Below, piece after piece: positions 1 through 8,349 of a stretch of DNA of 64,000 nucleotides. How positions within the stretch are numbered: position 1 is the first letter of the stretch; every line of letters starts with the position of its first letter. This DNA is from CAIVAT01 sp049317265. GTDB lineage: Bacteria > Bacteroidota > Bacteroidia > Bacteroidales > FEN-979. The notes under the pieces are model-generated. The model saw only the letters and a program-made list of their open reading frames with translations, did no database searches and had not been told where the DNA came from. The position numbers were made by a program, and so were the translations under genes. Location: positions 23,896 to 87,895 of the forward strand of contig JBMOIP010000014.1 of NCBI GenBank assembly GCA_049317265.1, written 5' to 3'.

Positions 1-336
1 ATGAGTGTCGTAACGGTAATCCGAATCGATGGGGCTGTCAAAATACCAGCTGCTGATGCCACCATCGGGACAAACGATCATGATCTTCATCTGGTCGGCA
101 TATTCTTTAATGGCAGGAACTCTCCTGACCCATTGGCTGTAGATGTCGCCATAACCATGCAGCAGATATACCACCGGAAAACGCTTCTGCATGTCCTGGT
201 ACGTGGCTGGTTTGATGACCACACATTTGATGTTTTTATGCATGGCCGGGCTGTATATTGTGGCAGTGTCAACCGAGGCCGCAATGGTAAAACCGGAAAT
301 TAAAACAGCAACAATTACAATGAGCGATGTTTTCAT
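1..336 (-). CDS. Secreted putative esterase (alpha/beta hydrolase), N-terminal part, cut by window edge
   Basis: The minus strand is open from an ATG at 336-334 to the left edge, giving 112 codons with no stop, so only the N-terminal part is present. It starts with a short hydrophobic signal peptide (about residues 1-20). It continues into the esterase D / putative-esterase fold (PF00756 type): the strand and oxyanion-hole motif VVYLLHGYGD at about residues 56-65 and the later segment IVCPDGG. Family members hydrolyse ester bonds on acyl or feruloyl substrates; the nucleophile motif GxSxGG lies beyond the edge, so activity cannot be judged. It lies 18 bases downstream of the CPBP protease gene on the same strand and is probably the third gene of that operon. 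An acyl-CoA:trehalose mycolyltransferase-like (antigen 85 fold) assignment would look the same here. Confidence 0.8.
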   Translation of the reverse strand, partial: MKTSLIVIVAVLISGFTIAASVDTATIYSPAMHKNIKCVVIKPATYQDMQKRFPVVYLLHGYGDIYSQWVRRVPAIKEYADQMKIMIVCPDGGISSWYFDSPIDSDYRYDTH

Positions 337-354
337 CTATTCCTTGAGAGTTGG

Positions 355-1194
355 TCAATCAATTAGTGTTTTCTTTGTTTTCCTCAGATACACTTCAGTC
401 AGCACCAAGGTTGCTGCAAGAATGAAAACCTGGATAAGCAATCCAACAAAGTCGGCCTGTGAAATGGAAGCTGATGAGGCATGTTCACCGGATTTAAGCA
501 CCCAGACCGGTTCTCCGGTTCCTGCTTTCATTCCGACCAGCTGCTGACCCAGGTTTAAGGCAACATGAAGGCCTGTTGGCAGGGCAATTCCCTTCGACCA
601 AATAGCAGATAACCCAAAAACGAATGCCCATATCCCCGGCCCCAGAAATGCCATCTGGACATTCCACCCGGTGATAATATGGTAGATGGCAAATGCAATG
701 GCGGAGACCGGCAGGGCAATCCGTAAGCCAAAAGCCTTGTCCAGTTTTATCAATGAGTACGATCGAAATGCCACTTCCTCCATTAATGCCAGAGGAATAA
801 TTGATAAATACCAGAATGAAGATTGCGGATGCCATTCAAAACGACTCCTTTCCATGGATAAATCCGTAAAAATCAACATGGCCAGGATGATGAATGTGAA
901 GATGGCCGTGCCACAGAACAACCCAGTTGCAAACCTGGCAATCGTAAGCCTTTCCCAGGTTAATCCATAGTCGAAAAACGTTTTATGTTCAACCCTGAGG
1001 ATGATCCAAATCACCATAAAAGCGGCTACAGTCCCAAATATCCCATATATGAACCTTTCCCACCCGGGGGGAAACAACGGAGTGACTAACGTACCTGTCA
1101 CGAAGAGGGAAACGATGAACAGTATCCAGCAAATGAAGCATTTAATGACAGGAGTCAGTTTTGGAGAATTTATTTCAGTCAGTTTAAGTTTCAT
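355..1194 (-). CDS. CPBP family intramembrane glutamic endopeptidase
   Basis: This 279-residue protein has several hydrophobic segments (about 17-40, 48-66, 90-112, 126-140, 155-175, 185-200, 245-270). It carries the three CPBP (CAAX prenyl protease 2 / Rce1-like) motifs: EExxxR at E139-E140-R144, a conserved His at H172 in AIYH, and HxxxN at H210-N214. In the family the glutamate and histidine residues activate water for peptide cleavage within the membrane. Bacterial members process peptides or act in bacteriocin self-immunity; the substrate here is unknown. The gene starts two bases after the SUMF1-like gene and is followed 18 bases later by the esterase gene, which points to a single transcript. 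Confidence 0.87.
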   Translation of the reverse strand: MKLKLTEINSPKLTPVIKCFICWILFIVSLFVTGTLVTPLFPPGWERFIYGIFGTVAAFMVIWIILRVEHKTFFDYGLTWERLTIARFATGLFCGTAIFTFIILAMLIFTDLSMERSRFEWHPQSSFWYLSIIPLALMEEVAFRSYSLIKLDKAFGLRIALPVSAIAFAIYHIITGWNVQMAFLGPGIWAFVFGLSAIWSKGIALPTGLHVALNLGQQLVGMKAGTGEPVWVLKSGEHASSASISQADFVGLLIQVFILAATLVLTEVYLRKTKKTLID

Positions 1195-1196
1195 TT

Positions 1197-1844
1197 TTAG
1201 AGATTTCTTGCTATTCTGAACCCGAGGTCATCCATTTTAAACGATGCAGGATGACTCCGCCTGCGGTTGGTCGCAAGGCATCCCCGTGCCATGTCATTCC
1301 AGCCTCCGCCCCGAAAAATGCGATAAGAGCCGTAAACTGTTTCATCGTATATATCTGAACACCATTCCCATACATTGCCCAACATGTCGTACAAACCCCA
1401 TGCATTTGGCTTAAGCAAACCGACATCCCTGGTGCTTCCTTTTGAATTTTCCCGGTACCAGGCGATCTCATCCAACACGCCGTACCTTGGCCCTGCGGTT
1501 CCTGCTTTGCAGGCGAATTCCCATTCAGCTTCGGTAGGCAGACGATAACCGTTCATATTTAAATCAACTGTTGTGATCTCTCCATCAGAACCGAATGAAT
1601 AACAGGTATTGAATCCTTCGGTGATCGATAATGAGTTGCAAAAAATAGCGGCATCTTTCCAGGTTACCGTTTCAACTGGTCTGGCTTTGCCTTTATAGGT
1701 AGCGGGTGACTTACCGGTTATTTCCCGATAAATATCCTGAGTTAAAAGGTATTCAGAAAGTAAAAATGGTTGAACGGCAACCGTCCATTGGTGGTTGATC
1801 CTGTCATCGCGTAATAAAATTTCACCACCGGGGATATTTACCAT
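1197..1844 (-). CDS. SUMF1/FGE-sulfatase domain protein, probably not a true formylglycine generator
   Basis: A single-domain protein of 215 residues covering most of the SUMF1 (PF03781) fold, with the family hallmarks RLPTEAEWEFAC (about 100-111), NAWGLYDMLGNVWEWC (about 147-162), RGGGW and LGFRIAR at the C terminus. Known FGEs oxidise a sulfatase cysteine to formylglycine using a Cys pair in the segment after RGGSW. Here that segment (GGGWNDMARGC) has a single Cys, so it more probably belongs to the large group of non-FGE homologues used in nonheme-iron or binding roles. No signal peptide is seen with this start, so it is probably cytoplasmic. It is the first gene of an operon with the CPBP protease and esterase, with a promoter match at 1902-1909. 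Confidence 0.83.
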   Translation of the reverse strand: MVNIPGGEILLRDDRINHQWTVAVQPFLLSEYLLTQDIYREITGKSPATYKGKARPVETVTWKDAAIFCNSLSITEGFNTCYSFGSDGEITTVDLNMNGYRLPTEAEWEFACKAGTAGPRYGVLDEIAWYRENSKGSTRDVGLLKPNAWGLYDMLGNVWEWCSDIYDETVYGSYRIFRGGGWNDMARGCLATNRRRSHPASFKMDDLGFRIARNL

Positions 1845-1901
1845 CTGGTTATCTTCATAATTGGATCCATACGAAAAGTTTTTACCACTTCAGAGGGAAC
1901 C

Positions 1902-1909
1902 CAAAGATA
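1902..1909 (-). promoter_or_regulatory. Bacteroidota-type -7 box for the SUMF1-like/CPBP/esterase operon
   Basis: The minus strand reads TATCTTTG, a full match to TAnnTTTG, 58 bases before the ATG at 1844. No clear TTTG -33 element is seen at the expected distance. Confidence 0.45.
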
Positions 1910-1952
1910 CAAACTGAAATGAATAGATTCGGGTAAATTTCAATGAAATCAG

Positions 1953-1960
1953 TATCTTTA
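1953..1960 (+). promoter_or_regulatory. Near-consensus -7 box for the T9SS protein gene at 1989
   Basis: TATCTTTA matches seven of eight positions of TAnnTTTG and lies 28 bases before the ATG at 1989. With the box at 1902-1909 it makes a normal divergent promoter pair. Confidence 0.35.
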
Positions 1961-1988
1961 CCTCCTGAACCTGCCTAATCCACTTCTC

Positions 1989-2210
1989 ATGAAACACTTT
2001 ATCTGCGTATTAACCAGCATTCTTATGCTGAATGCATCTCTTGTATCGGCACAGGATCTGAATGAAAACCCAAACCTCGACAGAATTCCACAGTATCTCC
2101 TGGAGAAGGCAGCCGATGTGACTGACGCCCCTTTGTCCTCGATAGTTACCATCGGGAACTGGGATAATTTCAGCCTGGGTACCGATTTTGGCGAGAGCAA
2201 CATCGCTTAA
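1989..2210 (+). CDS. N-terminal fragment (signal peptide) of an interrupted T9SS-secreted protein
   Basis: These 73 codons start with a good signal peptide (MKHFICVLTSILMLNASLVSAQ, in which the A-Q junction at 21-22 is the likely cleavage site). They end at an in-frame TAA at 2208-2210. The downstream reading frame beginning at 2217 is in the same phase (1989 and 2217 are both multiples of three), and reading through the stop gives a smooth sequence, SNIA-stop-NPMQPKWFF. A single C-to-T change (CAA to TAA, Gln to stop) would explain it. On its own the fragment has no recognisable function. See the following entry for the remainder of the protein. Confidence 0.72.
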   Translation: MKHFICVLTSILMLNASLVSAQDLNENPNLDRIPQYLLEKAADVTDAPLSSIVTIGNWDNFSLGTDFGESNIA

Positions 2211-2216
2211 AATCCC

Positions 2217-5171
2217 ATGCAACCCAAATGGTTTTTCACTGCTTACAATACGAATGGAACGTATCATACGGAGAATGGAATTGACTGGGCCACGAACAAT
2301 CCCAGTTTTGGCGCAACAATGCGGGGTGATCCTGTGGTGGCCTTCGACAGTCTTGGTAATCTCTTTTATGAAAACATGTATGGCTCTACCATTCTCGGTT
2401 GCAAGGTAATTGCATCTGCCAACAATGGCGTTACCTGGGGCACTTCTGTAACTGCCATAGCCGGGGTTGATAAGAACTGGATTGCCTGTGATCAGACGGC
2501 CGGCCCTTATGCCAATTATGTCTATACCACCATGACCAACAGCAGTGCGGGAAACTTTGCACGAAGTACCAACCATGGCGTCTCTTTTACTTCCACTTTT
2601 GCCCCAACTACACAAGCTTTGCCGGGGATGATGGTATGTGTTGGTCCGCAGGGGAATATCCAGGGGGGCGCAGTTTATGTGGTGACCAACAGCGGTAGTT
2701 CATTCAGTGCAACCTATACTTTTTACCGGTCGAACGATGGAGGGGCAACTTTTGTTCAAAGGTCCTCCGTCCAATGGCCAAATTATGTTGGAACTGATGT
2801 CGGTGGGAGGAATTCAGTGCAAAACATGCGCACCCGGCCCTATCCGATGATCGCTGCTGATAACAGTTATGGACCGAACCGGGGAAAACTCTATTGTGTC
2901 TATGCATCAAACACTCCTTCGGGAAGCGGCAATAAACCAGATATCTTCTGCAGAACCTCGGCCGACGGTGGAGCAACCTGGGGAAATGCCATACAGGTTA
3001 ACGATGACGCAAATACCCAAACCAATCATCAATGGCATCCTTCAGTATGGTGCGATAAAGAGACCGGCCGGTTATATGTGATGTGGATGGACACCCGTGA
3101 TACCCCAACGAGCGACAGCGCAATGATCTATGCCAGTTATTCGGCCAATGGAGGCGCCAGTTTTGTGGCCAACCAAAAGATATCCAATGCCAAGATGAAG
3201 ATCGACTGTTCCACCTGCGGAGGCGGGGGAACTCCCAGGTACCAGGGCGATTACAATGGGATTGTGTCAAACAAAAAAGGTTCAATGGTCGGATGGACCG
3301 ATTTCAGGCAGGGCACCTTCCAGAGTATGACGGCTTATTTTCCTGATTTTGCCATGTCCCTTGACCACACGACTCATACCCTCTATACCCATATCGACAG
3401 CGCCACCTTCCAGGTTTCCATCCCGGCTGTCAAATTGTACAGTGATACGGTGTTGCTTTCCACCACCATAACTCCAACACCTGCATCAGGAAGTATTACC
3501 GTGAGTTACCCTTCTGGAAATGCCATGGCCACGTTCCCTGCCACCAAACCTGTCCGGGTTAAACTGTGGGGCAACGTAACAGCGGGGACTTATACCGCTA
3601 CATTTTATGCTGCCGGTCCCAATGGAACGCCCGTTCATAAACGCACAGCCACCATTACTGTGGTTGCGGGTACAAATGCCCAGGCAACTGTCACTCTGCA
3701 GCCCAACCGTTCCGGTTGTGTGGGAGACACGATTCATGTGCCCATTCATGTCACCGGGTCAAACATCATGAACATGGCATTTTATGTTACCTATGATCAT
3801 GCAAACCTTTCACAAACAGGTACTTATTACTCATCTCTGTATCCTTCGCTGATAGTTACCTACTATCCCACCTTCAACCCCACCACCCTGGGTGTATTAC
3901 TTACCGTACCCGGAAGCAGCGGATGGAACTTCTCGAATACCAAGGTCATCGATCTTATTTTCACCATCACCGGTAGCGGGCCATCAGCCATGCATCTCAG
4001 GACATCTCCGGATGCCAGCCCATTATGTGGACTCTGGAACAATGCAGCAGCGCCTTTCACACTGGTGAATTATGGTGATAATATCATTACTCCATCGGCT
4101 GGCCCAGCTGTAAGTGTTTCTGTATCAGCTAACCAGGTCATGCCGGTTTGCAGCGGCACCCCGGTTGCTTTTACGGCAACGCCGGTCAATCCAGGAACAG
4201 CCCCGATCTATCAATGGTTGGTTAATGGGATCAATGCGGGACTCAATACCCCCAATTTTACCTATACCCCGGCAGATGGTGACCAGGTTAGTTGCCAGCT
4301 GACTTCGAATGTTTCATGCGCATCCGGGAATCCTGCCGTATCTAATATCCTGGTGATGGAGGTTATCCTGAATGCCCCAGTTACCATTTCAATTACCGCT
4401 TCGGCAAACCCTGTAGTTGCAGGAACCCTGGTGAGTTTCTTGGCTAATACGGTCAACCAGGGAGGTTCGCCTCATTACCAGTGGTTTGTAAATGGGGTGA
4501 ATTTCGATACGGATGATTCCATGTTCGATTTTTATCCTGCCAATGGAGACCAGGTGAGTTGTGTGCTGTTTTCAAATGCCGCCTGTGCAACCGGGAGCCC
4601 GGCTTCATCCAATGTAGTCACCATGTCGGTGCAGACTGTCCAGCCCAATACGATTGTTCAAAACCTGACCATCAGCGATTCACGGTGTTATGATGCGACT
4701 CAGACCATAACAGTTGGCGGGGGTGAGGGTGTCACAACATTTGCACCGGGTTCTAACGTTAGGTTGATCGCCGGTCAGAGCATTGTTTTCCTGCCTGCGA
4801 CAGTGGTAAACGAAGGTGCCTATTTACTCGGTTATATCACCTCCGATGGCAGTTATTGCGGAATCATGGGGCCGTCGATGGTAACAGTTATATCGGGTTA
4901 CGCGGAGAAGAAATCATCCGTTAATGACCTCTCCATGACAATCTACCCAAATCCTACGGATGCCGATTTCATTATTGAACTTTCTGGTGAAAAGGAGAAA
5001 GGAACTTCAATAGTTGACATTTACGGAACAAACGGAAACAAGGTGTTAACCCGCCAGATCAGCGGGAAAATCAGCAGGTTTTCGCTCAAAGGAGAGCCAT
5101 CCGGACTTTATTACATCAGGGTCACCGCCGGGAATTCGGTTATGGTCAGGAAGATTATTTTATCAAGGTAA
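2217..5171 (+). CDS. Sialidase/BNR-like, cohesin-like and Ig-repeat protein with T9SS sorting domain (main part of interrupted gene)
   Basis: This 984-residue frame lacks its own signal peptide, which sits in frame upstream of a TAA at 2208. Residues 1-370 resemble six-bladed BNR/sialidase propellers, with Asp-box-like motifs such as RSNDGGATF and TSADGGATW. About 497-620 resembles a cohesin-type domain (CVGDTIHVPIHV...). About 630-720 and 721-815 are two related Ig-like repeats (SANxxxxxGTxVxF...YQWxVNG...NGDQVSC). The last 80 residues are a type A T9SS sorting domain (MTIYPNPT..., YYIRVTAG...VRKIILSR). It would be an exported, surface-anchored or released adhesin or glycan-binding protein. 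Without the signal peptide it could not reach the periplasm, so it is either a pseudogene, a read-through gene or a base-call error. Its 3' end overlaps the transglutaminase gene tail to tail by 17 bases. Confidence 0.8.
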   Translation: MQPKWFFTAYNTNGTYHTENGIDWATNNPSFGATMRGDPVVAFDSLGNLFYENMYGSTILGCKVIASANNGVTWGTSVTAIAGVDKNWIACDQTAGPYANYVYTTMTNSSAGNFARSTNHGVSFTSTFAPTTQALPGMMVCVGPQGNIQGGAVYVVTNSGSSFSATYTFYRSNDGGATFVQRSSVQWPNYVGTDVGGRNSVQNMRTRPYPMIAADNSYGPNRGKLYCVYASNTPSGSGNKPDIFCRTSADGGATWGNAIQVNDDANTQTNHQWHPSVWCDKETGRLYVMWMDTRDTPTSDSAMIYASYSANGGASFVANQKISNAKMKIDCSTCGGGGTPRYQGDYNGIVSNKKGSMVGWTDFRQGTFQSMTAYFPDFAMSLDHTTHTLYTHIDSATFQVSIPAVKLYSDTVLLSTTITPTPASGSITVSYPSGNAMATFPATKPVRVKLWGNVTAGTYTATFYAAGPNGTPVHKRTATITVVAGTNAQATVTLQPNRSGCVGDTIHVPIHVTGSNIMNMAFYVTYDHANLSQTGTYYSSLYPSLIVTYYPTFNPTTLGVLLTVPGSSGWNFSNTKVIDLIFTITGSGPSAMHLRTSPDASPLCGLWNNAAAPFTLVNYGDNIITPSAGPAVSVSVSANQVMPVCSGTPVAFTATPVNPGTAPIYQWLVNGINAGLNTPNFTYTPADGDQVSCQLTSNVSCASGNPAVSNILVMEVILNAPVTISITASANPVVAGTLVSFLANTVNQGGSPHYQWFVNGVNFDTDDSMFDFYPANGDQVSCVLFSNAACATGSPASSNVVTMSVQTVQPNTIVQNLTISDSRCYDATQTITVGGGEGVTTFAPGSNVRLIAGQSIVFLPATVVNEGAYLLGYITSDGSYCGIMGPSMVTVISGYAEKKSSVNDLSMTIYPNPTDADFIIELSGEKEKGTSIVDIYGTNGNKVLTRQISGKISRFSLKGEPSGLYYIRVTAGNSVMVRKIILSR

Positions 5172-7749
5172 GCAGGTCATCTCCGATGCCGATGCGATAT
5201 CCTTCTGAAAAGTAGTTGATCACCCCCTCACTGTTGACGTATATCACAGCCGGAAGGTTTTTCAATACCCCTGGCTGACCTTTAATGGCTGATGTTTTCA
5301 GGGGAAAGTCTGCGAGCACAGCGTAGCTGGTATTTCCGGGTAACTGGGCTGACTCCCTGGTTTTGAAGGTATTCATCTGGGCTGCTGAAGGGAAAACCAG
5401 GATGATCTCTCCCTGCCATTGTGCGAATTCACGTTTTTTCTGTTTAAAATCTGCAATGAGGTGCCGGGTGGGCTCTTTTTCAGGATCAATCCAGGCGACA
5501 ATGAGGCCGGAAGTGATCTTTTTCTTTAACAGGCCTGGACTGATTCTTCCAAACTCCGGCAGGGGCTGTTGATTCTGCCTGATGTCAATGGACTGGATAA
5601 CAGCGCTGGCGGGATTGACCTGAAACACTTTAAGCTTTGCCAGTACCGTACCGTTGGCCAGGCGGTTACCTGTCACCATCAGGCAGGGGCCTACGGGAAT
5701 GTCGAGTGTACAGGGATACTCCTGTACCAATGGACTGCCTTCATAATCGAGGGTTCTGAAGAAGCCATCCTGGAATTCCTCCAGGGTATATTGAATCGTA
5801 TATTCAGGTTTCTTCGGATTGGTAGCTGCATTCTGAAGGGTGACAGATCCCTTACTGCCGGCATTTTGCTTTTTATCGAAAAGGAAAACATCCTGCCAGT
5901 GCTCCATGAACATGAACTGTGGAATTTTAGTGGCAGGATCCAGCCTTGCCGGAATTCCAAAGCTGCGGCAAATGGCCACGAAAAGGATGTCGATGGAGTG
6001 ACCATCGGCAACTTTCAGTTCATAAACACCAACAGGAGTGATGGGTGCCCTGCCGTAATTTGCAACCTTGTTGAGGGTGATATTTGCCCGTATCCAGTCG
6101 GCTATCATTAAAGGATTATTTCTTGAACCGGTAATAAATGCAACATCAAACCCCGATTGAAAAACCTGTTTAAAGGGTTTAAGGAACTCATTGTCTACCC
6201 TTGGAGACAGGATATATTTGTTAAAGTCGCTCCGCTCACGGACCAATGGAGCATATTTTTCCGAGTAGGTTATGTTGTCGAGTAAAACGGCCGTATCGAT
6301 ATCCCTGAGATCTTTCTCTGAGATGTTCTCAAACAGAGCAAAGATCAGTGGTCGTTTCTCCTGTGGAGTAATTGTGATAAAGGATGTTAACTCCCGCCAG
6401 TTGCCACGGCTTCGGTGAAAATAGGTCCAGAGTGTGTCAGGGTTCATGTTGACCAGCCGGGCAAACCTGGTACTTTTAATGGAATCGATGAAAGTAGCTT
6501 CATAACTTGCCCTAAGGCCATCTTCAAAGGCCAGGCGATCACTGTTTCTCTTTTTCGCAGAGTCGCTCACGTTTATTGCCAGTTCGAGTTCTGCCGGGGC
6601 AACAAGATCTAAATCAATATCATATGATTGGCCAGCTGTTCTGTTTAAGATCACAGTTACAGTATCTTTGGTTCTCACATCAATTTTTTCGAACCCGTAT
6701 TTCCCGTTCTTTGCTGCCCAGACCAGCAAGTCGCCAAAACCTGTTTTAAAGAAGCAAAGACCATCCTTATCTGTGGCTGATTTCAGCAGGGGATAGAATT
6801 CAGCATAGTTGTAGAGCTGAAATTCTACAATGGCACTGTCGACCGGATGGTTTGCTCCATCCGTTACTCTTGCTACGATCCTTTTTACAGGAGCATAGTT
6901 CTCAAGCACATTTATTTTAGTGAACAGCGGATCTTTCTGCAGGACATCCTCCGGACCTTCATAGTCGCCAAAAACCGTGGTATTCACCAGCATGGCCCGT
7001 TTTGCAGGTTTGGTAAACCAGGCCAGGTCGAGGTCGGCATCGGGCTCGCATGCACCGATGAAATGCCATTTGCCGTCTACCCACACTTCAACCCACGCGT
7101 GGTTGTCGTCGCTATGCGCCCAGCGCGGGGTGTAGCACTGTCGTGCCGGGATCCCCACAGAGCGAAGTGCGGCAACGGTAAACGTAGACTCTTCCCCGCA
7201 ACGGCCCCAGGCGGTTTTAACCGAGGCGAGGGGAGAGGAGGTACGTCCGTCGGATCCACGGTAGGTTACCTTCTCATGACACCAGTGGTTCACTTCGAGT
7301 ACTGCATCCTTCATCGGAAGTTTCCTGACGCGTTCTTTCAATTCGTTGAAGAAGATCCAGCGCGAAGAGTCGAGGTTCTCGTTGTTGACCCTTACTGGAA
7401 GAACAAAATGGCGGAACAGCGTCTCAGGCACGGTTTTACCCCAGCTGAAGGTGTCTCTGGCTGCGAAAGTAGACTTAATGTTTTGCAGAAAGAACTCACC
7501 GCTGTAATCGGCCAGGTCGCTCAGGGTGCTGTAGGCATAAAGAAATTTCAATGCCTCTTTTTCACGGGTGGATAAATCCTGGTTAAAGACATCGAAAAGC
7601 TGATGTGAACGGTTCTTTGCAAGCTCTTTTTGTTTTTCAAACTGGATTTCCACTTTGTTGCGATAGTTGCGGTCGGTGATGAAATGGTCGTTGGTGCAAC
7701 CGGAAAGGATCATTGATGCCAGGATACCAAGGAAAAGCAAATTTCTCAT
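5155..7749 (-). CDS. Transglutaminase-like lipoprotein with a second degenerate transglutaminase module
   Basis: The protein has 864 residues. The N terminus ends in a lipobox (LSGC, Cys18), so it is probably a periplasmic or outer-membrane lipoprotein. Residues 155-245 form a transglutaminase core with the classic triad: Cys184 in GRCGEES, His217 in DNHAWVEVW and Asp237 in CEPDADLD. Such domains act as proteases, cross-linkers or peptide amidases. A carboxypeptidase-regulatory-like beta domain seems to follow (about 285-370). Further on, the segment VADGHSIDILFVAICRSFG-IPAR mirrors the first core but has no Cys or HAW motif, so it looks like a degenerate second copy. The final 120 residues (from LIVAWIDPEKEPTRH) have a thioredoxin-fold look without a CxxC. 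The role is inferred to be extracellular protein or peptide processing. Confidence 0.8.
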   Translation of the reverse strand: MRNLLFLGILASMILSGCTNDHFITDRNYRNKVEIQFEKQKELAKNRSHQLFDVFNQDLSTREKEALKFLYAYSTLSDLADYSGEFFLQNIKSTFAARDTFSWGKTVPETLFRHFVLPVRVNNENLDSSRWIFFNELKERVRKLPMKDAVLEVNHWCHEKVTYRGSDGRTSSPLASVKTAWGRCGEESTFTVAALRSVGIPARQCYTPRWAHSDDNHAWVEVWVDGKWHFIGACEPDADLDLAWFTKPAKRAMLVNTTVFGDYEGPEDVLQKDPLFTKINVLENYAPVKRIVARVTDGANHPVDSAIVEFQLYNYAEFYPLLKSATDKDGLCFFKTGFGDLLVWAAKNGKYGFEKIDVRTKDTVTVILNRTAGQSYDIDLDLVAPAELELAINVSDSAKKRNSDRLAFEDGLRASYEATFIDSIKSTRFARLVNMNPDTLWTYFHRSRGNWRELTSFITITPQEKRPLIFALFENISEKDLRDIDTAVLLDNITYSEKYAPLVRERSDFNKYILSPRVDNEFLKPFKQVFQSGFDVAFITGSRNNPLMIADWIRANITLNKVANYGRAPITPVGVYELKVADGHSIDILFVAICRSFGIPARLDPATKIPQFMFMEHWQDVFLFDKKQNAGSKGSVTLQNAATNPKKPEYTIQYTLEEFQDGFFRTLDYEGSPLVQEYPCTLDIPVGPCLMVTGNRLANGTVLAKLKVFQVNPASAVIQSIDIRQNQQPLPEFGRISPGLLKKKITSGLIVAWIDPEKEPTRHLIADFKQKKREFAQWQGEIILVFPSAAQMNTFKTRESAQLPGNTSYAVLADFPLKTSAIKGQPGVLKNLPAVIYVNSEGVINYFSEGYRIGIGDDLLTLIK

Positions 7750-7873
7750 AAAATATAATTGATAGTCAATGTGTAACGATAATTGAGGCAGCTGAAAAAC
7801 TTATTAACAAACGTATCACTTTTAATTGAAACGGCGATTAAGCGTAAATAGTTTTTTATCATTGGGTTTCAAA

Positions 7874-7914
7874 TTAACCACATTAGGCACAGTAGGGCAC
7901 AATAGAAGACACAT
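7874..7914 (+). repeat. Left arm of an inverted repeat enclosing the GxxExxY gene
   Basis: About 41 bases beginning TTAACCACATTAGGCACA. Its reverse complement recurs at 8350-8390 with about six mismatches. The arm ends about 15 bases before the GxxExxY start codon. The arm itself is built from short CACATTAGG / GCACA-type submotifs. Similar TTAACCACA-headed arms form hairpins at 21052-21132 and 50380-50463. Confidence 0.8.
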
Positions 7915-7928
7915 TAGGAATTAACGCT

Positions 7929-8342
7929 ATGACACAGAGATATTTGAATGAACTTACACATGCAATTATTGGTGCTGCCATTGAAGTCCATAGGGAACTT
8001 GGTCCGGGATTGCTTGAAAGTATTTATGAAAAATGCAGCAGGCATTTGCTCCAGCAGTATGGGTTGACAATTAGTTCTCAATTAAAGGTTCCAATTGTTT
8101 TTAAGGGACTTTATCTTGAAAGTGATCTAAGGCTTGACATGCTGATAGAAAACTGCATAATCTTGGAAATTAAAGCAGTAGATTGTCTTATGCCTATTCA
8201 TGAAGCACAATTGCTGACTTACCTTAAGTTGTTGGAAAAACCCAAAGGAGTACTTATCAATTTTAATTGTCTTAACATATTCAGGGAGGGGCAGAAAACT
8301 CTGGTAACCGACATGTATGCCCGTTTACCAAAAGGTTACTGA
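7929..8342 (+). CDS. GxxExxY protein (PDDEXK_3 family)
   Basis: The protein has 137 residues, the usual size for this family. The name-giving motif is G27-L-L-E30-S-I-Y33. It is followed by a PDDEXK nuclease-like core: Asp70 in RLDMLI, Glu80-x-Lys82 in LEIKAVD, and Gln94 in HEAQLLTYL. The fold is that of restriction-type nucleases, but no substrate is established for the family, and it has no signal peptide. The ATG at 7929 is the only sensible start. It is bracketed closely by inverted-repeat arms (7874-7914 and 8350-8390) and sits alone between two genes for secreted enzymes on the opposite strand, so it looks like an inserted unit rather than part of an operon. Its AT-rich codon use differs from the neighbouring glycosidase and transglutaminase genes. 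Confidence 0.92.
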   Translation: MTQRYLNELTHAIIGAAIEVHRELGPGLLESIYEKCSRHLLQQYGLTISSQLKVPIVFKGLYLESDLRLDMLIENCIILEIKAVDCLMPIHEAQLLTYLKLLEKPKGVLINFNCLNIFREGQKTLVTDMYARLPKGY

Positions 8343-8349
8343 TCAATCT

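Noticed and set aside
1..303. Plus-strand open frame of 100 codons at the left edge
   Set aside because: The minus strand encodes a well-supported esterase N terminus here with signal peptide and LLHGYGD motif.
2010..2615. Minus-strand open frame of 201 codons
   Set aside because: It is antisense to the interrupted T9SS protein gene and matches no fold; the plus frame carries a signal peptide and continuous homology-like sequence.
5569..6111. Plus-strand open frame of 180 codons
   Set aside because: Antisense shadow of the transglutaminase-like gene with no recognisable motif.
6847..7575. Plus-strand open frame of 242 codons
   Set aside because: It lies wholly antisense to the transglutaminase-like lipoprotein gene, whose triad and lipobox are clear; the plus-strand translation is rich in rare-looking composition and has no domain.
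7929..8342. Insertion sequence with its own transposase
   Set aside because: The inverted repeats resemble transposon ends, but the enclosed protein is a GxxExxY (PDDEXK_3) protein without a DDE or HUH transposase motif, and no target duplication is obvious.
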